NCBI GenBank assembly: GCA_025353305.1
Contig: JANXQX010000207.1
Span: forward strand, 1-10,846
DNA from: Holophagaceae bacterium
GTDB lineage: Bacteria; Acidobacteriota; Holophagae; Holophagales; Holophagaceae
Length of the DNA stretch: 10,846 bases
Reading direction: 5' to 3'
Position numbers and translations under genes: made by a program. Positions 1 to 5,651 of the stretch are shown in pieces. A model generated the notes under the pieces. The model searched no databases, was not told where the DNA came from, and was given only the letters and a program-made list of their open reading frames with translations. Numbering within the stretch: the first letter of the stretch is position 1; each line of letters begins with the position of its first letter.

Positions 1-1589
1 CCGGCCAGCACTGCGAGCAGGTGAACCTCTACCAGGGCGGCGAATACTGGATCTACAGCTACAAGAAGCACGACGACGTGCGCCTGGTGTTCGCGCCGGA
101 AGAGCAGATCGCCTTCTTCGGCGGCGATCCCGACAACTTCACGTTCCCCCGCCACGACATCGACTTCTCCATTTTCCGTGTCTATGAAAACGGCAAACCC
201 TACACGCCGCCCGCAAACCTGAAATGGACCAACGGCGGGCTGAAGGCCGGCGATCTCACCTTTGTGGCGGGCCATCCCGGTTCCACCGCGCGCCTGCAGA
301 CCCATGCCCAGATGGCTTTTGCAGGGGATATCTCCTCCCCGACCCAGCTCAAGGGCCTTGCCCGGCGCATCAAGGTGCTGGAAGACTACGCGGCGCTTGG
401 GTCCGAGAACGCCCGGCAGGTGAATACCCAGATCTTCGGCCTCCAGAATTCCCAGAAAGCCATCACCGGCTACTGGTCGGGACTCAAGGACAAGGAGGCC
501 ATGGCTCGGATCGAGAAGGCCGAGCAGGATCTCAAGGCCAAGGTCGAAGCGGATCCCAAGCTCGCGTACGCCAAGGAAGCCTGGGCCAAGATCGAGGCCG
601 TTGAAGCGGTGCAGATGGACATGTTCAAGGATCTGACCTTCGTGAACACGCGGGGTTCGTCCCTGCTGGGCTCCGCGCTTACCCTGGTGCGTATGCACTT
701 GGAGGCCGCTCTGCCCGACGAAAAACGGCTGCCGCAATTCAAGGACGCCCGCTTGCCAGCTATGAAGACGCAGATGGGCATCAAGCGGCCCTTCTATAGT
801 GAACTGGAGACCGCCCAGTTCACCGATGGCCTGAAGGAAGCCCAGGAACAGCTCGGCCCCGACCACCCCTTCGTCAAGGCGATGCTCGGTGGCAAGAGCC
901 CGGCCGAAGTGGCGAAGGGGGCGGTGGAAGGCTCTAAATTGAGCGATCCGGCCGCGCGCAAGGAACTGATGGAGGGCGGGCAGAAGGCCATCGACGCCAG
1001 CACCGATTCCATGATCATGCTCGCGAAAAAGCTCGATCCCATCGAGCGCGCCACCCGCAAGAACCAGGAAGAAAGGGTGAACGCGGTGATCGAGGAGCAG
1101 GGTGGGCGCATCGCCCGCGCCCGCTTCTCTGCCTATGGGAAGGAGACCTACCCTGACGCGACGTTCACCTTGCGCCTCACCTACGGCGACGTGCGCAGCT
1201 ACGGGGCCAATGGCACCAAGGTGCAGCCCTTCACCACCCTGGCCGGACTCTATGACCGTGCCTGGGGTTGGGGGCCGACGGCCGAACGCGGTGCCTGGGA
1301 GTTGCCGCCCAAGTGGATCGAGCACCAGAAGGATGTGGACATGAGCACGCCACTGGACTTCGTGCATGCCCTCGACATCATCGGCGGCAATTCCGGTTCG
1401 CCGGTGGTGGACAAGCAGGGCGAACTCGTGGGCCTCATCTTCGATGGCAACATCGAGAGCCTGCCCGGCCGTTACTTCTACGATGAAAAGGTGAATCGCG
1501 CCGTGAGCGTGGACGCCCGGGCCATCATGGAATCTCTGAAAAAGGTCTACGGCGCCGGTGCGCTGGCTGACGAACTGTCAGGGAAGTAG
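1..1589 (+). CDS. S46 family dipeptidyl-peptidase (DPP7/DAP BII type), 5'-truncated by the window edge
   Basis: S46 enzymes are secreted or periplasmic serine exopeptidases that remove dipeptides from peptide N-termini. The open frame runs in from the edge (first full codon at base 3) through a typical LYQGGEYW segment, so the GTG at 21 is internal. About 190 N-terminal residues are missing, judged against the usual 700-720; they should include the signal peptide and catalytic His. Visible are FGGDPDNFTFPRH followed by the likely catalytic Asp (bases 162-164, in DIDFSIFRVY), the VAGHPGST segment, a long helical middle region and the nucleophile motif GGNSGSP with Ser at 1392-1394. Eighteen residues after that Ser is a Gly (FDGN, 1446-1448). 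Known DPP7/DAP BII enzymes have Gly there, while DPP11 has Arg, so preference for hydrophobic or broad rather than acidic P1 residues is inferred. A hairpin terminator follows the TAG. Confidence 0.93.
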   Translation, partial: GQHCEQVNLYQGGEYWIYSYKKHDDVRLVFAPEEQIAFFGGDPDNFTFPRHDIDFSIFRVYENGKPYTPPANLKWTNGGLKAGDLTFVAGHPGSTARLQTHAQMAFAGDISSPTQLKGLARRIKVLEDYAALGSENARQVNTQIFGLQNSQKAITGYWSGLKDKEAMARIEKAEQDLKAKVEADPKLAYAKEAWAKIEAVEAVQMDMFKDLTFVNTRGSSLLGSALTLVRMHLEAALPDEKRLPQFKDARLPAMKTQMGIKRPFYSELETAQFTDGLKEAQEQLGPDHPFVKAMLGGKSPAEVAKGAVEGSKLSDPAARKELMEGGQKAIDASTDSMIMLAKKLDPIERATRKNQEERVNAVIEEQGGRIARARFSAYGKETYPDATFTLRLTYGDVRSYGANGTKVQPFTTLAGLYDRAWGWGPTAERGAWELPPKWIEHQKDVDMSTPLDFVHALDIIGGNSGSPVVDKQGELVGLIFDGNIESLPGRYFYDEKVNRAVSVDARAIMESLKKVYGAGALADELSGK

Positions 1590-1604
1590 ATCGCACAAAC
1601 CAAG

Positions 1605-1632
1605 GGAAAGGGCCGCGAAAGCGGCCCTTTCC
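1605..1632 (+). terminator. Hairpin terminator after the S46 peptidase gene
   Basis: A perfect 12-bp stem (1605-1616 pairing with 1621-1632, GGAAAGGGCCGC on the left arm) closes on a GAAA loop, 15 bases after the stop codon. The downstream flank is GTTGG, not a real T-run, although the right arm contains CCCTTTCC. The position fits an intrinsic terminator; the poor U-tract leaves some doubt about its strength. Confidence 0.75.
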
Positions 1633-1865
1633 GTTGGTCCTGAACCAGTCATCAACTCACCAGACCGCGGAACAACGCAGCCCTGCTCCGATGGTTTTCG
1701 GGTGGCGCTGGGCTGCGGCGGTCTTCCAACAGGTGCGGCCACCACGCTCCAGGCCATGCGAATCGGATTGGCTCGCCCGCCTGAGCATGGATGGCGCTAC
1801 CCTCGTTCCCGGGCACCTGCAAGTACCAGGTATGGTGGGCGATAAGGAGGGTGCCAGCCTTTCCT

Positions 1866-1870
1866 GAAGG
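1866..1870 (+). promoter_or_regulatory. Ribosome binding site deciding the NAT start
   Basis: GAAGG ends directly before the ATG at 1871 but lies 6 bases before the in-frame ATG at 1877, which is the normal distance. A stronger AAGGAGGG at 1844-1851 is about 20 bases before the first ATG and 25 before the second, too far for either. The ATG at 1877 is therefore preferred. Confidence 0.55.
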
Positions 1871-1876
1871 ATGGTC

Positions 1877-2662
1877 ATGGAAGCTGAATTCAATCTTGAA
1901 GCGTATCTCGCCCGGATAGGCTATGGCGGAAAGCTGGATGCGACCGCCGAGACGTTGCGGGACCTCCATTTGGCCCATGCCGTTTCCATCCCCTTCGAGA
2001 ATCTGGACATCCAGATGGGACTGCCCATCCACCTGGATCTGGCCTCGCTGCAAGACAAGCTGGTGCGCCGCAGGCGGGGTGGTTACTGCTTTGAGCAGAA
2101 CACGCTTTTCCAGGCCGCGTTGAAGACCCTCGGCTTCAACCCGAGGCCCTGTGAAGCCAGGGTGCGCTTCGGCAATGTGGTGGAGATGGCCCGCACGCAC
2201 ATGCTGCTCCTGGTCGGCGTCGGGGGCGCTGAATTCCTCTGTGATGTGGGCTTCGGGGGCGAGGGCCTGCTGCACCCGGTGCCGATGGATGGCGCTGAGC
2301 ATACCCAGTTCCTGGCCACCTGCCGGGTGGTCCCCGAAGGAAACCTGCTGGTTTTGCAGAGCCTCCGGAGGGAGGGTTGGTTCGATCTTTACGCCTTCGT
2401 GCCCGAAGCTCGCGCGCCCATCGATTTCGTGGTGGCCAATTGGTACACCAGCACCCACCCCCAGTCCAGGTTCGTGACGACTTTGACGGCCCAGCTGCCG
2501 ACACCCGAAGCCAGGTACGTCCTGCGGAACCGGACCTTGGTGACCAGCCGCGGGTCCGAGCCGGAAACTCGCGAACTGGAAGACGCCGAACTGTTTGAGG
2601 TGCTTTGGACCCGATTCGGTCTGGAGGTGATTCCTGGTACGAGACTGCGCGCTTTGGAATGA
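1877..2662 (+). CDS. nat: Arylamine N-acetyltransferase (NAT family)
   Basis: Cytosolic enzyme of the NAT family, which moves an acetyl group from acetyl-CoA to arylamines, hydrazines or related amines by a ping-pong mechanism through a cysteine. The 261-residue product begins MEAEFNLEAYLARIGY, a usual NAT opening. The triad is complete: Cys71 in RGGYCFE, His108 in RTHMLLL and Asp123 in CDVGFGG. The PFENLDI segment near residue 40 is also typical. Length is close to the family norm of 260-280. An in-frame ATG at 1871 would add two residues but has poor ribosome-site spacing. The 287 bases upstream (from 1590) contain the preceding gene's terminator and no promoter I can defend. The gene ends 17 bases from the stop of the converging kinase gene and looks monocistronic. 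The natural substrate cannot be read from sequence; detoxification or a biosynthetic acylation are both possible. Confidence 0.95.
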   Translation: MEAEFNLEAYLARIGYGGKLDATAETLRDLHLAHAVSIPFENLDIQMGLPIHLDLASLQDKLVRRRRGGYCFEQNTLFQAALKTLGFNPRPCEARVRFGNVVEMARTHMLLLVGVGGAEFLCDVGFGGEGLLHPVPMDGAEHTQFLATCRVVPEGNLLVLQSLRREGWFDLYAFVPEARAPIDFVVANWYTSTHPQSRFVTTLTAQLPTPEARYVLRNRTLVTSRGSEPETRELEDAELFEVLWTRFGLEVIPGTRLRALE

Positions 2663-2679
2663 GCGTTTCGGCGGCTTCC

Positions 2680-5268
2680 CTATTCCTTCGGCCGGATGAA
2701 TTCGTCGAAGGGCGGGTATCCTTTCATTGTCTCGAAGGCCACATCCATGTGACGGGCATTGCCCAGGTTCTGGCCTTCGGAAGTGGCTTCGCGCAGGAGG
2801 GCGAGTGCTTGCTCCCTTTCCCCCAGGCGGCTCAGGATGCGGGCCTGCATCAGGGAGACCCGGCCCAGCTTGTCCTTCCGGGGCAGCCGCGCGAGTTGAG
2901 CCATGACGGTCCGCGCCTCCTCAACCTTTCCCAAATCAGCAGCGACGATTCCTTTCCGGCATAGCGTATCGAGTTGGTTGGGATTCAGCCGCAGGATCGC
3001 TTCGGCCGCGGCCTGGGATTCCACCAGCCGACCGGCCAGATAGAGGCTCTCCATTCGCAGGAACTGGAGAACTTCGGAATTCGTTTCGGTGTCCAGCTTC
3101 CGTTGGATGGATGCGTGGACTTCACCCGCCAGGTGCTTGCTCGCCTCAGCGTGGCCGTGGAGCCTCAGGTCCATGGCGACCTCCAGTGCGCTATCGGGGG
3201 ACTGGGTGATCAGGTCTCTCGCCAGGCCCTCCGCCTCCTCGGTGCGGCCCAGGCCGACCGCGGCCCAGGCCCGGTGGGCCTTGACCTTCGCGCTTTCCGG
3301 ATAGACCTCAAGCGTCTTCCGGGCGGACTCCAGCTCCTGGTCGTATTGCCCGAGCAGGTGATAGGACCAGGCCAGGATGGCGCCCGTATCGGCCCCCACG
3401 GGAACCCGGGCGTTGACCATCTTCTCCCAGTGGATGGGACGGGTGGCGGCGGCGACCGCCTCCGCGCAATGATTCGTGTAGAGCGCCGTGTAGGCGTGCT
3501 GGTGGTTCACCAGGGGACTCCCCGGAGCCAACCGGGCAGCTTCCCGGATGGGGCCGAGGGCGGCTTCGTGGTGGCCCTCCAGCCAGGCGCGGGTATTCTC
3601 GACCATGCTGCGATCGAGGGTGTTCATGCGGTCCATGGACTGGTCCAGCAGCGCGAGCTGGGCCCGCACCCCATCAAAGTCCCCCTGTTGGAAGCGGATG
3701 AAGGCGATGGCCGCCCTCCCCACCACCAGTTCTGGATCGAGCTGGGCCGCCGTCTCAAATCGCTCCTGGGCGCCGGGACGGGAATTCCAGTACAGCTCCC
3801 AGCCCACGAGCCATTCCCGATAGGCGGGATATTTCGGCGGGATCACCACCCGCTCCGGGTCCAGATAGGGATCAAGGATGCGCCCCGCAACCCCGCTGGC
3901 GAGGCGTTGGGCCACGGCGCCGAGCACCTCGTCCGGGTGGCTTCTCGGACCAATTTCGGGTTTGACGAGGGCCACCACTTTCCTGAGGTTCGCGTCGAAC
4001 AGCCGGGCCTGGACCTGCAATTCATCGCCGGCGACCTGATAGGCGCCGGTGATGATGAGACCCGCACCGGTCCGCTCTGCAAAGAGCCTGAGCGCCTCGG
4101 AGCCGGATGGATCCTCCGTGTCCGCCAAAGGTAATGAAGCGATGAGCGGCACGGTTTCCGCCGCCCCGGTCTGGGCGATGGCCTCTGAAACGCGCTCCGC
4201 CGCCAGCCGGCCCAGCAGGTCCTGCGCCGGATCCCCGGTGCGATTCTCGAAAAGGGCCACCGCCACCTTGTTCTCATGGAGGACCACAGGCTTGCGGAAT
4301 CGCTGGATCATCAGGTAGCCCACACTAAGAAGCAGGATCCCGGCCACCGCGCCGCCCGCCCACCTCCAACGGTGTGCCGCCGTGGGCTTGGGGTGGGGAG
4401 AGTTCCGGTCCCGCGACCACCACTTGCCCAGCGTGAGGGGGAGTGTGGCGGTGGCGTCGCTGTCCATGGCCAGGAGGGCCTCGCGGAACCTCTCCGCGTT
4501 GGGATAGCGGTGCTGGGGATCCTTCTGCAGGGCCGTGGCCATGATCGTGTCCAGGGACCGGGGCAGGGTTGGGACGAGGGTGGAGGGCGGCTCCGGCTCG
4601 GCGTGGAGGATCGCCGCCAACGTGGCCTCGATGCCATCCCCCTGGAAAGCCGGGCGGTTCGTGAGCATCTGGTAGAACACCATGCCCGCGGACCAGAGGT
4701 CGCTCCGGGGATCCACAGGTTTTCCACCCACCTGTTCAGGGCTGAGGTACTGGGCTGTACCCATCACGATGCCTGTGCGGGTGAGGCCTTCAGAGCCCGC
4801 AACCTTGGCCAGGCCGAAGTCCACCACCTTCACTTCATCCCTGTCGTTCACCATGACATTCGCCGGCTTCATGTCCCGGTGCACCAGGCCGCGAGCGTGG
4901 GCGTGTCCCAGCGCCGCTAGTATCTGCAGCTGGATTTTCACGGCCCTTTCCAGGGAAAGCGACCCCTCGTGCAGACACTCGCGGAGACTGCGGCCTTCAC
5001 AAAGCGCCATCACGATGAAGAGCCCCCCCTCGGAGGTCTCCTCGATGGCATGGATGGCGCAGATGCTCGGGTGATCCAGACTCGAGGCGTGCCTGGCCTC
5101 CTGGATGAAGCGCTGCCGGGCTTCCTCATTGGTGGTGGCCAGTGCCGGGAGCAGCTTGAGGGCCACCTGCCGCCCCAGCTTGAGGTCCTCGGCCATGTAG
5201 ACCACACCCATACCCCCCTCGCCGAGTTTCTCGAGGATCCGGTAATGCGAAATAGTCTGTCCAATCAT
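2680..5268 (-). CDS. Transmembrane Ser/Thr protein kinase with TolB-like and TPR domains
   Basis: Eukaryotic-type (PknB-like) protein kinase of 862 residues. Kinase domain, about 9-268: glycine loop GEGGMGVVY (16-24), Lys38 in VALK, Glu57, catalytic loop HRDMKPAN (130-137), DFG (150-152), YLSPEQ (174-179) and Asp190 in DLWSAG. All key residues are present, so it should be active. A basic stretch precedes one membrane helix (about 303-321). The rest is probably extracytoplasmic: residues 335-468 resemble the TolB-like domain found in adenylate cyclases and kinases (ALFENRTGD near 338-346, then ITGAYQVAGDELQVQARLFD), and about 480-862 is helical and TPR-like (for example 632-659, 664-690, 773-793 and 805-830). 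The ATG at 5268 has an AGGCGG (5277-5282) 8 bases upstream and places MIGQTISHYRILEKLGEG in the standard position. Convergent with nat, divergent from the molybdoenzyme gene. Substrates are unknown. Confidence 0.93.
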   Translation of the reverse strand: MIGQTISHYRILEKLGEGGMGVVYMAEDLKLGRQVALKLLPALATTNEEARQRFIQEARHASSLDHPSICAIHAIEETSEGGLFIVMALCEGRSLRECLHEGSLSLERAVKIQLQILAALGHAHARGLVHRDMKPANVMVNDRDEVKVVDFGLAKVAGSEGLTRTGIVMGTAQYLSPEQVGGKPVDPRSDLWSAGMVFYQMLTNRPAFQGDGIEATLAAILHAEPEPPSTLVPTLPRSLDTIMATALQKDPQHRYPNAERFREALLAMDSDATATLPLTLGKWWSRDRNSPHPKPTAAHRWRWAGGAVAGILLLSVGYLMIQRFRKPVVLHENKVAVALFENRTGDPAQDLLGRLAAERVSEAIAQTGAAETVPLIASLPLADTEDPSGSEALRLFAERTGAGLIITGAYQVAGDELQVQARLFDANLRKVVALVKPEIGPRSHPDEVLGAVAQRLASGVAGRILDPYLDPERVVIPPKYPAYREWLVGWELYWNSRPGAQERFETAAQLDPELVVGRAAIAFIRFQQGDFDGVRAQLALLDQSMDRMNTLDRSMVENTRAWLEGHHEAALGPIREAARLAPGSPLVNHQHAYTALYTNHCAEAVAAATRPIHWEKMVNARVPVGADTGAILAWSYHLLGQYDQELESARKTLEVYPESAKVKAHRAWAAVGLGRTEEAEGLARDLITQSPDSALEVAMDLRLHGHAEASKHLAGEVHASIQRKLDTETNSEVLQFLRMESLYLAGRLVESQAAAEAILRLNPNQLDTLCRKGIVAADLGKVEEARTVMAQLARLPRKDKLGRVSLMQARILSRLGEREQALALLREATSEGQNLGNARHMDVAFETMKGYPPFDEFIRPKE

Positions 5269-5284
5269 AGGGAGGGCCGCCTAT

Positions 5285-5313
5285 GGGATACGCCATTGAG
5301 TGCTGCCGGTCAA
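5285..5313 (-). promoter_or_regulatory. Possible sigma70-like promoter for the kinase gene
   Basis: On the minus strand TTGACC (5308-5313) and TATCCC (5285-5290) are 17 bases apart and face the kinase gene. The -35 matches five of six consensus bases; the -10 matches only three. Transcription would begin near 5278, inside the proposed AGGCGG ribosome site, giving a nearly leaderless message. That clash makes the call weak. Confidence 0.25.
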
Positions 5314-5350
5314 GCAATGATGGTTGGCCCTGCAAGATACCCTGCGCTTT

Positions 5351-5476
5351 ATGATCATTCATCCTTTCCCATTCCACCCAGCAGGATCTCCACAGGCTCA
5401 CCTGGTTCTGCCGCCCCGGGGCGACGATCTCACCCTCGTGGCCCTCCGGCGTTCGGTGCAGGACACCCTCCGGTGA
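5351..5476 (+). pseudogene. Possible remnant of a SpoIIE/PP2C-type phosphatase C-terminus
   Basis: A plus-strand frame ending in TGA at 5474-5476 reads RGDDLTLVALRR close to its end (5417-5452). The DDLTLV(V/A)LR pattern is characteristic of the last strand of SpoIIE/RsbU-type PP2C phosphatases, where the two Asp help bind metal. The frame is open only back to 5321, with a TGA at 5318-5320. The upstream residues (from the ATG at 5351: MIIHPFPFHPAGSPQ) do not resemble the rest of such a domain. A full domain would need about 190 more residues. It may be an eroded gene end, or a chance match in a GC-rich frame. No ribosome site was seen before the ATG. Confidence 0.3.
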
Positions 5477-5641
5477 GAACTCAGGAATGCTGGCGCATTT
5501 CATGCTTCCAGAGAGTCCGGTTGCGCAAAGGGGTCGGTCCGAGCCCAGGCAGAAGTTGATGCTCAACGGTGCATGGCGAAATACAACGCAGCAGGCACCC
5601 CTCAGGTCAGAATGGAGCGTTTGAATCCGCCCTTCCTTTCT

Positions 5642-5645
5642 GGAG
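5642..5645 (+). promoter_or_regulatory. Ribosome binding site supporting a TTG start
   Basis: GGAG lies 6 bases before the TTG at 5652. No in-frame ATG or GTG sits between the upstream stop and the first iron-sulfur cysteine in a better position, so this site supports TTG initiation of the molybdoenzyme. Confidence 0.6.
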
Positions 5646-5651
5646 CCGCGA

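Larger units (their letters stand above)
5269..5651. other. Divergent intergenic region between kinase and molybdoenzyme genes
   Basis: This 383-base gap has no convincing intact gene. It holds the weak kinase promoter candidate, a short plus-strand open stretch ending at 5476 that resembles a phosphatase C-terminus, a perfect 12-bp palindrome CGCCCCGGGGCG at 5412-5423 inside that stretch, and an 8-bp palindrome ATGATCAT at 5351-5358. For the rightward gene the best promoter-like pair is TTGATG (5556-5561) with AATACA (5580-5585), 18 bases apart, which is too poor to call. No hairpin terminator was recognised. Confidence 0.6.

Noticed and set aside
1652..2458. A 268-codon minus-strand open frame opposite nat
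   Set aside because: It is antisense to the NAT catalytic triad and has no domain of its own.
2974..4134. A 386-codon plus-strand open frame opposite the kinase gene
   Set aside because: It lies wholly antisense to clear kinase/TolB/TPR coding sequence and its composition (rich in Gly, Arg, His, Pro) is that of a reverse-strand shadow in GC-rich DNA. No known domain was recognised.
5412..5423. The perfect palindrome CGCCCCGGGGCG as an operator
   Set aside because: It is only GC-rich self-complementary sequence, falls within the possible gene remnant, is not near a good promoter, and has no second copy that I noticed.
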